From CAVWGP01 sp963754645 (GTDB taxonomy: Bacteria; Pseudomonadota; Alphaproteobacteria; Bin65), in the NCBI GenBank assembly GCA_963754645.1, contig CAVWGP010000011.1, positions 62,001 through 126,000 on the forward strand: a DNA stretch of 64,000 bases, given 5' to 3'. This document shows positions 51,787-60,059 of the stretch, one piece after another. The translations under genes were made by a program, and so were the position numbers. The notes under the pieces were generated by a model that saw only the letters and a program-made list of their open reading frames with translations, ran no database searches and was not told the origin of the DNA. Numbering within the stretch: the first letter of the stretch is position 1; each line of letters starts with the position of its first letter.

Positions 51787-52212
51787 ATGAATCTATTTCA
51801 GCAATTCGAGAGCGAGCAAACCGCGAAACTCTCTGCCGGCAAGACCTATCCGGATTTCACCCCGGGCGACACGGTGCGCGTCAATGTCAAGGTCATCGAA
51901 GGCGAGCGCGAACGTGTGCAGGCCTTCGAGGGCGTGTGCATCGGGCGGCGCAATGCCGGTCTGAATTCGTCCTTCACCGTGCGCAAGCTGAGCTATGGCG
52001 AGGGCGTCGAGCGCGTTTTTCCGCTCTATTCGCCGCGCATCGACAGCATCACGCTCCTGCGCAAGGGCCGCGTGCGCCGCGCCAAGCTTTATTATCTGCG
52101 CGGCCGCACGGGCAAGTCGGCGCGCATCGCCGAACTCGGAATGGTGCGGCGCGAGGAGGAGCCCGCGACCGCTGCCGACGCCGCCAAGGCCGAAGCCGCC
52201 GGCAAGAAATAG
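51787..52212 (+). CDS. rplS: 50S ribosomal protein L19
   Basis: L19 lies at the 30S-50S interface. The 141-residue protein has GDTVRVNVKVIEGERERVQAFEGVCIGRRNAGLNSSFTVRKLSYGEGVERVFPLYSPRI and RVRRAKLYYLRGRTGKSARI, the classical L19 core. It adds a short acidic-Ala tail common in alphaproteobacteria. AAGGAACTGGG precedes the ATG. It ends the translation block; leuC follows after 28 bases. Confidence 0.97.
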   Translation: MNLFQQFESEQTAKLSAGKTYPDFTPGDTVRVNVKVIEGERERVQAFEGVCIGRRNAGLNSSFTVRKLSYGEGVERVFPLYSPRIDSITLLRKGRVRRAKLYYLRGRTGKSARIAELGMVRREEEPATAADAAKAEAAGKK

Positions 52213-52240
52213 CCGCGACGATCGACCGGAGCGCATCGCG

Positions 52241-53650
52241 ATGAGCGCCAAGCCGCGCACGCTGTTCGACAAGATTTGGGACAGCCACGTCGTCCATCGC
52301 CAGGACGACGGCACTTGCGTGCTCTATATCGATCGCCACCTCGTGCACGAGGTGACGAGCGCCCAGGCATTCGAGGGCCTCGCCACCGCCGGCCGCAAAG
52401 TGCGGCGGCCCGAACTCACGCTCGCGGTCGCCGATCACAACGTGCCGACAACGGATCGCTCCAAAGGCATCGCCGATCCGGAATCGCGTCTCCAAATCGA
52501 GACCTTGCGCGAAAATTGCAGCGCCTTCGGCGTGCCGCTCTACGACATGGGCGATATCCGCCAGGGGATCGTGCATATCATCGGGCCCGAACAGGGGTTC
52601 ACCCTACCCGGCGTCACGCTGGTTTGCGGCGATTCCCACACCTCGACGCATGGCGCATTCGGCGCCCTCGCCTTCGGCATCGGCACCTCCGAAGTCGAGC
52701 ATGTGTTGGCGACGCAAACCCTGATCCAGCGGCCGGCGAAGAATATGCGCGTTCTCGTCGAAGGCACGCTGCCCAGCGGAGTCACGGCGAAAGATCTGAT
52801 CTTGACCGTGATCGGCAAGATCGGCACCGCCGGCGGCACCGGGCACGTCATCGAGTATTCCGGCCAAGCCGTCCGCGAGCTTTCGATGGAAGGCCGCATG
52901 ACGGTGTGCAACATGTCGATCGAGGCCGGCGCGCGCGCCGGGCTGATCGCGCCCGACGAGAAAACCTTCGACTTCGTCATGGGCCGGCCGATGACGCCCA
53001 AGGGCGCCGCCTGGCAGGCCGCGCTCGCCTATTGGAAGACGCTGCCCTCCGACCCCGGCGCGCTTTACGACAAAGAGATCAAGCTCAGCGCCGGCGATAT
53101 CGTGCCGACCGTGACCTGGGGCACCTCGCCCGAGGATGTGGCGCCGATCACCGGCCGCATCCCGACGCCGGACAGCGCGCGCGACGCCGCGCAGCGCGAA
53201 TCCTGGCAGCGCATGTATGCCTATATGGGCGTCACGCCGGGCCAGAATATCGGCGACATCGCGGTCCAGCACGTCTTTATCGGTTCGTGCACCAACGGCC
53301 GGATCGAGGATATCCGGGCGGTGGCGCGCGTCGTCAAAGGCCGCAAGGTCGCGGCCAATGTGCGCGCGCTCTGCGTGCCGGGCTCGGGCCTGGTCAAGGA
53401 ACAGGCCGAACAGGAAGGCCTCGACCGCATCCTGCTGGAGGCCGGCTTCGAATGGCGCGAGCCGGGCTGCTCGATGTGCCTGGCGATGAACGCCGACAAG
53501 GTGCCGTTCGGCGAGCGCTGTGCGTCGACCTCGAACCGCAATTTCGAAGGCCGGCAGGGGCGCGGCGCGCGCACGCATCTGATGAGCCCCGCCATGGCGG
53601 CGGCGGCGGCGATCAAGGGCCGGCTGGCGGACGTGCGCGAATTCGCGTGA
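52241..53650 (+). CDS. leuC: 3-isopropylmalate dehydratase large subunit LeuC
   Basis: LeuC with LeuD isomerises 2-isopropylmalate to 3-isopropylmalate with a [4Fe-4S] cluster. The 469-residue protein has TLFDKIWDSHVV, VCGDSHTSTHGAFGALAFGIGTSEVEHVLATQ, and the cluster ligands in VFIGSCTNGRIEDIR and EPGCSMCLAMN. It finishes GRGARTHLMSPAMAAAAAIKG. It starts at ATG 52241 after rplS. An RDD-protein gene separates it from leuD. Confidence 0.96.
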   Translation: MSAKPRTLFDKIWDSHVVHRQDDGTCVLYIDRHLVHEVTSAQAFEGLATAGRKVRRPELTLAVADHNVPTTDRSKGIADPESRLQIETLRENCSAFGVPLYDMGDIRQGIVHIIGPEQGFTLPGVTLVCGDSHTSTHGAFGALAFGIGTSEVEHVLATQTLIQRPAKNMRVLVEGTLPSGVTAKDLILTVIGKIGTAGGTGHVIEYSGQAVRELSMEGRMTVCNMSIEAGARAGLIAPDEKTFDFVMGRPMTPKGAAWQAALAYWKTLPSDPGALYDKEIKLSAGDIVPTVTWGTSPEDVAPITGRIPTPDSARDAAQRESWQRMYAYMGVTPGQNIGDIAVQHVFIGSCTNGRIEDIRAVARVVKGRKVAANVRALCVPGSGLVKEQAEQEGLDRILLEAGFEWREPGCSMCLAMNADKVPFGERCASTSNRNFEGRQGRGARTHLMSPAMAAAAAIKGRLADVREFA

Positions 53651-53772
53651 GCACGGCGCCAAAGTTGACCGATTTGCCGGCATCGACCGATTCTAGGGTC
53701 GCGCCGCCGAGCGCGGTTTGCTAGAATTTTCCGCGCGGGAATCTGTCGCGCGATTTCAACAAGGGGCAACCG

Positions 53773-54282
53773 ATGCAATATCCGCAATGGTGGGAACGAT
53801 TCTTGGCGGCCTTCATCGACGGCCTCATTCTGGCCGTCGTCGGATTCATCATCACCTTTATTTTCACCGCGCTGGCCGGCACGAGCTTGACGGCGCTCCG
53901 CATCCTCGGCCTGTTTGCCGCGCTGTTCAACACGGCGATCTTCGTCGGCTATAAATTGTTCTTCGAGAGCGGCGGCTGGCAGGCGACGCCGGGCAAGATG
54001 GTCTTCGGCCTCAAGGTCGCCAACGATGCGGGGCAGCGCGCGCCGTTGACGCAGGTTCTGGTGCGTACTTGGCCCTGGTGGATATCGCTGCTCGGCGTGC
54101 TCGGCGCCGTGTTGTTGATTGGCTTGGTTCTCAACGTGATCCTGCTGCTGGCTTACATCGGCATATTCTGCTCGTTCTTCATGCCGCCGGTTGGCCGCTG
54201 CATCCACGACAAGACGGCGGGCCTGCATGTCATCAAGGCCGGGCCGGGCATGATCAATATCCAAGTCAACACCGGCCGCTAG
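53773..54282 (+). CDS. RDD family membrane protein between leuC and leuD
   Basis: A 169-residue membrane protein. The RDD signature is WERFLAAFIDGLILAVVGFIITF, with a second helix around LRILGLFAALFNTAIFVGYKLFF and a third at ISLLGVLGAVLLIGLVLNVILLLAYIGIFCSFF. GGWQATPGKMVFGLKVANDAG and RCIHDKTAGLHVI are typical. Function is unclear; some RDD proteins are ion antiporters. leuD starts 14 bases later, so it is probably part of the leu operon. Confidence 0.85.
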   Translation: MQYPQWWERFLAAFIDGLILAVVGFIITFIFTALAGTSLTALRILGLFAALFNTAIFVGYKLFFESGGWQATPGKMVFGLKVANDAGQRAPLTQVLVRTWPWWISLLGVLGAVLLIGLVLNVILLLAYIGIFCSFFMPPVGRCIHDKTAGLHVIKAGPGMINIQVNTGR

Positions 54283-54295
54283 ACGGAGCACGGCG

Positions 54296-54916
54296 ATGGA
54301 AAAATTCACCAAACTCACCGGCGTCGCAGCACCCCTGCCGCGCACCAATGTCGACACCGACCTCATCATCCCGAAGCAATATCTCAAGACGATCAAGCGC
54401 TCCGGGCTCAAGGAAGGCCTGTTCCACGAAATCCGCACCTTCCCCGACGGGCGCGAAAATCCCGATTTCGTGCTCAACAAGCCGGCCTACCGCAATGCCA
54501 AGATTCTCGTCGCCGGCGCCAATTTCGGCTGCGGCTCGTCGCGCGAGCACGCACCTTGGGCGCTGCTCGATTTCGGCATCACCTGCGTGATCGCGCCGAG
54601 CTACGCCGATATTTTTTACAACAATTGCTTCAAAAACGGGATATTGCCGATCACGCTTCCGCATGAGCAGGTCGACGAGCTGATGAAGGACGCCGAGAAG
54701 GGCGCCAACGCGACGCTCTCGATCGATCTCGATAAGCAGGAGATCCAGCGCCCGGACGGCGCCGTCATCCGCTTCGAGATCGACGCCTTCCGCAAACACT
54801 GCCTGTTGAACGGGCTCGACGATATCGGATTGACCTTGCGCCAGAAGGACAAGATCGACGCGTTCGAAAGCGCGCGCCGCACCGGCATGCCGTGGCTCGA
54901 CCGCGGCGCCGCGTGA
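54296..54916 (+). CDS. leuD: 3-isopropylmalate dehydratase small subunit LeuD
   Basis: LeuD completes the isopropylmalate isomerase active site. The 206-residue protein starts FTKLTGVAAPLPRTNVDTDLIIPKQYL and has ILVAGANFGCGSSREHAPWALLDFGITCVIAPSYADIFYNNCFKNGILPI, the swivelling-domain motif. GGAG lies before ATG 54296. leuB follows after 54 bases. Confidence 0.97.
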   Translation: MEKFTKLTGVAAPLPRTNVDTDLIIPKQYLKTIKRSGLKEGLFHEIRTFPDGRENPDFVLNKPAYRNAKILVAGANFGCGSSREHAPWALLDFGITCVIAPSYADIFYNNCFKNGILPITLPHEQVDELMKDAEKGANATLSIDLDKQEIQRPDGAVIRFEIDAFRKHCLLNGLDDIGLTLRQKDKIDAFESARRTGMPWLDRGAA

Positions 54917-54970
54917 TCGATTGCGACGGCCGCAATTTCGCTTCGCAATCCGGTACAATCAGAGGGACGA

Positions 54971-56086
54971 ATGGCCGCTAACAAGAAATTATTGATTCTG
55001 CCCGGCGACGGCATCGGACCCGAGGTGATGGCCGAGGCCGAGCGCGTGCTGGACTGGTTCGCCAAGCACCGCGCGCTCAGCTTCGATCTCGAATCCGGGC
55101 TGGTGGGCGGCGCCGCGCTCGACAAGGAAGGCGCGCCGATCAGCGAAGCCACGATGAAAAAGGCGGTCGCCGCCGACGCCGTGCTGTTCGGCGCCGTGGG
55201 CGGGCCCAAATGGGACAATCTGCCCTTCGCGCAGAAGCCGGAGCGCGGCCTGCTGCGGCTGCGCAAGGACCTCGGCCTGTTCGCCAATCTCAGGCCCGCC
55301 ATCTGCTTCGACGCGCTCGCCGATGCCTCGACGCTCAAGAAGGAGGTCGTCGCCGGCCTCGACATCATGATCGTGCGCGAGTTGACCGGCGGCGTCTATT
55401 TCGGCGAGCCGCGCGGCATCTCCGTGCTGCCCAACGGCGACCGCCGCGGCGTCGACACGCAGGTTTACACGACGCCCGAGATTCACCGCATCGCGCGCGT
55501 CGCCTTCGAGCTGGCGCGCAAGCGCAAGAAAAAGATGCACTCGGTCGAAAAGGCCAATGTCATGCACACCGGCGTGCTGTGGCGCGAGGAAGTGCAGAAA
55601 ATCCGCGACGCCGAGTTCACGGACATCGAGCTGCTGCACATGTATGCCGACAATTGCTGCATGCAGCTCGTGCGCAACCCCAAGCAGTTCGACGTTATCG
55701 TCACCGACAATCTGTTCGGCGATCTGCTGTCCGATTGCGCCGCGATGCTGACCGGCTCGCTCGGGAACCTGCCTTCGGCCTCGATCGGCGCGCTCGACCC
55801 CGCGACCGGCAAGCGCCACGCGCTCTACGAGCCGATCCACGGCAGCGCGCCCGATATCGCCGGCAAGGGCGTCGCCAATCCGCTTGCCTGCCTGCTCAGC
55901 TTCGCCATGGCGTTGCGCTATTCCTTCGATCTCCCCGGCGAGGCCGAGCTCCTGGAAAAGGCTGTGGCGGGCGTGCTGGAAGCCGGCTTGCGCACGGCGG
56001 ACATCGCACAGCCGGGCAAGCAGACTGTGGGAACGGCGGTGATTGGCGCCGCGGTGCTGAAAAGCCTGGATAGTACGGCGGGCTGA
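54971..56086 (+). CDS. leuB: 3-isopropylmalate dehydrogenase LeuB
   Basis: LeuB oxidises and decarboxylates 3-isopropylmalate with NAD. The 371-residue protein shows ILPGDGIGPEVMAEAERVLDWF, GAVGGPKWDNLPFAQKPERGLLRLRKDL, VRELTGGVYFGEPRG, KANVMHTGVLWREEVQ and NLFGDLLSDCAAMLTGSLGNLPSASIG, YEPIHGSAPDIAGKGVANPLA. The catalytic Tyr and Lys and metal Asp residues are in place. It ends the leu operon. AGAGGGA precedes the ATG. Confidence 0.97.
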   Translation: MAANKKLLILPGDGIGPEVMAEAERVLDWFAKHRALSFDLESGLVGGAALDKEGAPISEATMKKAVAADAVLFGAVGGPKWDNLPFAQKPERGLLRLRKDLGLFANLRPAICFDALADASTLKKEVVAGLDIMIVRELTGGVYFGEPRGISVLPNGDRRGVDTQVYTTPEIHRIARVAFELARKRKKKMHSVEKANVMHTGVLWREEVQKIRDAEFTDIELLHMYADNCCMQLVRNPKQFDVIVTDNLFGDLLSDCAAMLTGSLGNLPSASIGALDPATGKRHALYEPIHGSAPDIAGKGVANPLACLLSFAMALRYSFDLPGEAELLEKAVAGVLEAGLRTADIAQPGKQTVGTAVIGAAVLKSLDSTAG

Positions 56087-56144
56087 GGCGTCAACCGCGG
56101 CGGGATTCGATGACGAAATCGCGAATTGCCGGCGGATTTGTATC

Positions 56145-56171
56145 TTGACCCACGCGTATTGGGCCCATAGC
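56145..56171 (+). promoter_or_regulatory. Candidate promoter of small exported peptide gene 1
   Basis: TTGACC at 56145-56150 and CATAGC at 56166-56171 are 15 bases apart. The start codon follows 43 bases later, with AGGAG in between. It has the same form as the candidate ffh promoter. Confidence 0.5.
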
Positions 56172-56213
56172 CTTCCGCTTCTACGTCCCCTTGTCATTGA
56201 AGAGGAGTAGCCC

Positions 56214-56369
56214 ATGCGTCTCGTAAAGATCACTCTGCTCGGCCTCGTGATCGCGAGTTCGGTGATCGCCCCGGCATTCGCCGGCGGCGGTTGCGTCGGC
56301 AACAGCCACACCGTTCAAACCGAAAAGCCGCAGACCGAACAATCCACGGTCGCGAGCGAAAAGAAGTAA
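56214..56369 (+). CDS. Small exported peptide 1, 51 aa (paralog of 56978)
   Basis: A 51-residue open frame with an AGGAG site and a terminator after it. The first 23 residues are a Sec signal (MRLVKITLLGLVIASSVIAP ending AFA). The mature peptide is about 28 residues with one Cys (GGGCVGNSH) and the end KPQTEQSTV-x-SEKK. The peptide at 56978 has the same design, with an identical KPQTEQSTV block. This repeated, constrained design argues for a real gene. No known family is recognised. Confidence 0.75.
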   Translation: MRLVKITLLGLVIASSVIAPAFAGGGCVGNSHTVQTEKPQTEQSTVASEKK

Positions 56370-56405
56370 TTCGTGGCGCCAGCTTCGGCTGGCGATTTGA
56401 ATTCG

Positions 56406-56444
56406 GCGCGCCCTGCCCCATGGCACGGCGCGCTTTTATTTTTT
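56406..56444 (+). terminator. Rho-independent terminator after peptide 1
   Basis: Stem GCGCGCC (56406-56412) pairs with GGCGCGC (56427-56433), followed by TTTTATTTTTT. It lies about 40 bases after the stop of the small peptide. Confidence 0.75.
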
Positions 56445-56543
56445 GAAAAGGTTACGCTGAAATTAACCATTTGTTCGGGTTTTGCTGCTAGCTATGGGGC
56501 ATGGCGCTGTCGCCTCCCACTCAACCTAGCAAGGGACCGTCCT

Positions 56544-56906
56544 ATGCAATTCCGTTTCGCCTTCATGCTCGCCGTTCTCGGCGCTTTCGCGACCATGTAT
56601 GCCACCGACGCGGGCGCCGAAAATAAAACCAAGCCGGACGCAGCCAATGCCAAATCACGGGTGAAATATGCCTGCGATGGCGGCGTCAATCTTGTCGTCA
56701 CCTATCCGGCCAAGGCCCAGGCCGCGGCGCGCCCCGTGAAGCTCGTCTGGAACGAGGGCACCTATTTCCTCCGCCCGGCGGCGAGCAGCGAGGGCAATTT
56801 CGAGAACAAGAAGATCAAGCTCGCCCTGCACACCAAGGGCGAGGAGGCGAGCCTGCAGAAAGCCGGCAAACCCGTGGCCGACAAGTGCAAGGCGACAAAG
56901 GCCTAA
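56544..56906 (+). CDS. MliC-like exported protein (putative C-type lysozyme inhibitor)
   Basis: A 120-residue protein with a signal peptide (QFRFAFMLAVLGAFATMYATDAGAE). The mature part has the layout of MliC: VKYACDGGVNLVVTYP, the strand PVKLVWNEGTYFLRPAASSEGNF, IKLALHTKGEEASLQ and a closing Cys in DKCKA. The two Cys would make the family disulfide. MliC proteins inhibit lysozyme in the periplasm; sequence match here is partial, so the activity is inferred. It sits between the two small peptide genes. Confidence 0.65.
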   Translation: MQFRFAFMLAVLGAFATMYATDAGAENKTKPDAANAKSRVKYACDGGVNLVVTYPAKAQAAARPVKLVWNEGTYFLRPAASSEGNFENKKIKLALHTKGEEASLQKAGKPVADKCKATKA

Positions 56907-56915
56907 TGTTGCGGC

Positions 56916-56942
56916 TTGACCGGCGCCAGGCCGAAGCCTAGC
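56916..56942 (+). promoter_or_regulatory. Candidate promoter of small exported peptide gene 2
   Basis: TTGACC at 56916-56921 and CCTAGC at 56937-56942 are 15 bases apart, 36 bases before the ATG. It closely resembles the candidate promoter of peptide 1, so the promoter seems to have been duplicated with the gene. Confidence 0.45.
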
Positions 56943-56977
56943 TTTCCAGTTCTGCCCACCTTCGAAGGGAGCAGTTA

Positions 56978-57127
56978 ATGCGTATCGTGAAATCGACGGT
57001 TCTTGGCCTCGTGGTCTCCGCATTCGCGGCGAGCGCGGCGCTGGCATGCGGCGCCCATCCGGGCGGCCATGCCCAAACCGACAAGCCGCAGACCGAGCAA
57101 AGCACGGTCTCGAGCGAGAAGAAGTAA
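56978..57127 (+). CDS. Small exported peptide 2, 49 aa (paralog of 56214)
   Basis: A 49-residue frame with an AAGGGAG site. The signal (MRIVKSTVLGLVVSAFAASA ending ALA) is followed by a mature part of about 26 residues, CGAHPGGHAQTD then KPQTEQSTVSSEKK. Cys and two His could bind metal, but this is only a guess. It matches peptide 1 in the start (MR-V-K), signal, C-terminus and downstream hairpin. It has its own strong terminator. Confidence 0.75.
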   Translation: MRIVKSTVLGLVVSAFAASAALACGAHPGGHAQTDKPQTEQSTVSSEKK

Positions 57128-57171
57128 CTACCGCTGGCTGGGCGTAGCACCCGGCCGATCGTTCAAATTCG

Positions 57172-57204
57172 GCGCGCCTCGCGGCAATGCGAGGCGCGCT
57201 TTTT
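57172..57204 (+). terminator. Rho-independent terminator after peptide 2
   Basis: An 11-base perfect stem, GCGCGCCTCGC (57172-57182) with GCGAGGCGCGC (57189-57199), loop GGCAAT and a run of five T. It is 45 bases after the stop. Confidence 0.9.
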
Positions 57205-57280
57205 ATTTGGGCGCTTAACGCCTTCGAAATCACCCTATGGCACGCTCGATCGGTTCGCGCAGCAAATACGGAGCCGCGCC

Positions 57281-57838
57281 ATGGGCGCCAGCAGCTGGCA
57301 CTATTTTACCGCCTTCGATCCCGACCCAGGCGCCGCCCTACGGCGTTTGCGCCAGACGGTTTTCGAATCGGGCAAATTCGGCGACGCGATGTGGGACGAA
57401 GGCGGTCCGGCGGCCGCGATGGCGGGATCGGCAACGGACGATCCGGTTTCCACTAGTGCCAAACGGATGATGACGGAAATGCCATGGCCAAAGCGCGGCC
57501 TGCTTCGCCTCGCGGCACGGGTTGGCATGGAGTTTCACGGCAAGATCAAAAAGGCGAAATCGATCGACGAGGCCCTCAGGCTTGCCGATACCGAGGGCAC
57601 TCATTCGATACTCGATATCGAGGCGGTCGGCGATGAGCCGGGCTTCGGCATTGCGGCGCCGCTCGATGACGAGGCGCTCGTGGAATTCTTCGAAACCGCG
57701 CAGCCAACGCGCGAGCAGGTCGATGAGCTATGGGCCGATATTTCGGAAAATATCGAACGCTGGGAAGCGGTGTACTTCGCCATCTACAAGGATGGCCGGC
57801 CGGTCGAATACGCCTTCATCGGCTGTTCCGGGGACTGA
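57281..57838 (+). CDS. Hypothetical protein, 185 aa
   Basis: A soluble 185-residue acidic protein without a signal peptide. It begins MGASSWHYFTAFDPDPGAALRRLRQTVFESGKF and ends with WEAVYFAIYKDGRPVEYAFIGCSGD. The middle has IDEALRLADTEGTHSILDIEAV. No domain is recognised. GGAG lies six bases before the start. The stop is directly adjacent to the convergent DUF962 gene. Coding statistics by eye (GC-rich third positions) support a real gene. Confidence 0.65.
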   Translation: MGASSWHYFTAFDPDPGAALRRLRQTVFESGKFGDAMWDEGGPAAAMAGSATDDPVSTSAKRMMTEMPWPKRGLLRLAARVGMEFHGKIKKAKSIDEALRLADTEGTHSILDIEAVGDEPGFGIAAPLDDEALVEFFETAQPTREQVDELWADISENIERWEAVYFAIYKDGRPVEYAFIGCSGD

Positions 57839-58177
57839 CTAGGCGCGTGCGACGATATTGTGACGCCGCAGCTGGCCCTCCAGCCCGCCGGCCAGCCACA
57901 CGAAATACATGCGGAAATCGCTGTAGAGCGACCAGAACGGATAGGTGAAGGTCGCCGGCCGGTTGCGCTCGACGCCGAAATGGGCGGCCCAGGCGAAGCC
58001 GTAGCCCGCCAGCGGCATGGCGAGCAGCCACCACCAATTGCGCGTCGCGATTGCCAGGGCGAGGGCCACGAAAACCAGCGTGGTGCCGACATAGTGCAGG
58101 CTGCGGGTTGCGGGCTTGCTGTGCTCGGCCAGGTAATGGGGCCAGAACTGGGTATAGGTGTTGATCGCGGGCGCCAT
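57839..58177 (-). CDS. DUF962/Mpo1-like membrane protein
   Basis: A 112-residue protein of the Mpo1/YGL010w family. It has WPHYLAEHSKPATRSLHYVGTTLVFVALALAIATRNWWWLL, then YGFAWAAHFGVERNRPATFTYPFWSLYSDFRMYFVWLAGGL. The conserved His residues (HYLAEH, LHYVG, AAHFGVERN) form the iron site described for yeast Mpo1, a dioxygenase for 2-hydroxy fatty acids. Two to three helices span the membrane. Bacterial function is unproven. Confidence 0.88.
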   Translation of the reverse strand: MAPAINTYTQFWPHYLAEHSKPATRSLHYVGTTLVFVALALAIATRNWWWLLAMPLAGYGFAWAAHFGVERNRPATFTYPFWSLYSDFRMYFVWLAGGLEGQLRRHNIVARA

Positions 58178-58303
58178 CGGGCACGCTCCCTTGGCAATGG
58201 GTTAAGGCCATTGTCCCATTGAATTTTACCGATTCCGAGCGTAATTCAAGCACCGGTCGGGCGCAATTCCAGCGCCTGGCGATCAACACGGAAGGGCACG
58301 GCA

Positions 58304-59326
58304 ATGGGTTATCGCGTCGCGGTGGCGGGAGCCACCGGCGCCGTCGGCCGGGAAATCCTCGATATCCTGGCGGAGCGCAAATTCCCCGCGGATGAAGTCA
58401 TCCCGCTCGCCTCCGAGCGTTCGGAAGGCGATGCCGTGGAATTCGGCCGAAAGTCCCTGACCGTCAAGAACCTCGCGACTTACGATTTCAAGGGCGTCGA
58501 TCTCGGCCTGTTCTCGCCGGGCGCCAAGGTTTCGGCCATCCACGCGCCGCGCGCCGCGGCGGCGGGCTGCATCGTGATCGATAACACCTCGCAGTTCCGC
58601 TACGACCCAGAGATTCCCCTGATCGTGCCCGAGGTGAATGGCAGCGCGCTCGCCGGTTACGGCAAGCGCAACATCATCGCCAATCCCAATTGCTCGACCA
58701 TGCAGATGGTCGTGGCGCTGAAGCCGCTGTACGACCTGGCGCGCATCAAGCGCATCGTGGTTTCGACCTACCAGTCGACCAGCGGCGCCGGCAAGGCGGG
58801 CATGGATGAACTTTCCTCGCAAACCCAGGCGATCTTCAACCAGCGCGACATCGAGCGCAAAAAATTCACCAAGCAGATCGCGTTCAACGTGATCCCGCAC
58901 ATCGACAGCTTCATGGACGACGGTTCGACCAGGGAAGAATGGAAGATGGTGCAGGAAACCAAGAAAATTCTCGATCCGGCGATCGAGATTATCGCGACTT
59001 GCGTGCGCGTGCCGGTGTTCATCGGTCATTCCGAGGCGGTGCATGTCGAGTTCGAAAGGTCGATCGGCGTCGAGGATGCGCGGGCCGCGCTCGAGCGCGC
59101 GCCCGGGGTCAAGGTCGTCGACGAGCGCCAGGATGGCGGCTACATCACGCCGATGGAGTGCGCGGGCAACGATCCGGTCTATGTCAGCCGGCTGCGCCGC
59201 GACGCGACCGTCAAGTACGGCCTGGCCTTCTGGTGCGTGTCGGACAATCTGCGCAAGGGCGCGGCGCTCAATGCCGTGCAGATCGCCGAAGAGCTGATCC
59301 GCGTCCATATGCGCAAGGCGGCCTGA
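58304..59326 (+). CDS. asd: Aspartate-semialdehyde dehydrogenase
   Basis: Asd makes aspartate semialdehyde from aspartyl phosphate with NADPH, for lysine, threonine, methionine and cell wall diaminopimelate. The 340-residue protein has VAVAGATGAVGREILDILAERKFP, FSPGAKVSAIHAPRAAAAG, catalytic Cys in IANPNCSTMQMVVAL, TYQSTSGAGKAGMDEL and PVFIGHSEAVHVEFE. GGAAGGG lies eight bases before the ATG. It follows the leu genes at some distance, as in related genomes. Confidence 0.96.
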   Translation: MGYRVAVAGATGAVGREILDILAERKFPADEVIPLASERSEGDAVEFGRKSLTVKNLATYDFKGVDLGLFSPGAKVSAIHAPRAAAAGCIVIDNTSQFRYDPEIPLIVPEVNGSALAGYGKRNIIANPNCSTMQMVVALKPLYDLARIKRIVVSTYQSTSGAGKAGMDELSSQTQAIFNQRDIERKKFTKQIAFNVIPHIDSFMDDGSTREEWKMVQETKKILDPAIEIIATCVRVPVFIGHSEAVHVEFERSIGVEDARAALERAPGVKVVDERQDGGYITPMECAGNDPVYVSRLRRDATVKYGLAFWCVSDNLRKGAALNAVQIAEELIRVHMRKAA

Positions 59327-59332
59327 GCGCGA

Positions 59333-59992
59333 TTAAAGGCCGAGCGGCTTCGCCAGGTTCATCAGGCCGCGACCGAACGGCGTCGTGCTGCCCAGCACGA
59401 CGATGCCGAAAAACAGGATCATGCCGGCCGAGACCCGGTAGATGATGCGCATGCGGCTGTCGCTCAACCGCCGGCGAAACAGCCCCGCGAGCCCGCACAG
59501 CATCAGCCACCACAGGACCGAACCGGCGGCGACGCCGAGAATGAGCGTGCCGGCGGCAGGCCGGTCGTCGGGCGAGACCACGGCGCCCACGGCGAGGAAG
59601 ACCGGACTGAACGTGAGAATGGTAATCGGATTGGTCATGGCGAGCAGAAAGCTCGAGATCGCGTCGCCCGCGGCACTGCCGACCGAGTTGGGCGCGGGCT
59701 CGGCGCTGACCTTCTTCAGGAAACCGTGCACGCCGAGGCCGACCAGCAGCCCGCCGCCGAAAATGCGCATCCACGCCTCGTGGCGCAGCAGAAAATCGGC
59801 GATGAAGGTCAAGCCGAACGCCGCGACGGCGCCGAAAACCGTATCCGCCACCGCGGCGCCGGAACCGGCGATCATGCCGGCCAGCATGTTCTTGGATAGC
59901 GTGCGCTGTACGCAAAGAATGCCCACCGGCCCGACCGGGGCGGCGATGATGAAACCGGCAATAATGCCTTTGATGAAAAGGATCGGATCCAT
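59333..59992 (-). CDS. LysE family translocator
   Basis: A 219-residue inner membrane exporter with about six helices. The LysE/RhtB signature is GFIIAAPVGPVGILCVQRTLSKNMLAGMIAGSGAAVADTVFGAVAAFGL, followed by FLLAMTNPITILTFSPVFLAVG and a last helix MILFFGIVVLGSTTPFG. It exports amino acids or similar small molecules. I chose ATG 59992 (MDPILFIKGI); the open frame extends further but is not conserved. It is convergent with asd. Confidence 0.9.
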   Translation of the reverse strand: MDPILFIKGIIAGFIIAAPVGPVGILCVQRTLSKNMLAGMIAGSGAAVADTVFGAVAAFGLTFIADFLLRHEAWMRIFGGGLLVGLGVHGFLKKVSAEPAPNSVGSAAGDAISSFLLAMTNPITILTFSPVFLAVGAVVSPDDRPAAGTLILGVAAGSVLWWLMLCGLAGLFRRRLSDSRMRIIYRVSAGMILFFGIVVLGSTTPFGRGLMNLAKPLGL

Positions 59993-60059
59993 GGGGCGGG
60001 CGAAGGGCGCGACCCTCTTAGCCGCTTTTGCCGCGCGAGGCGAGCGTTTCGACGCCGGG

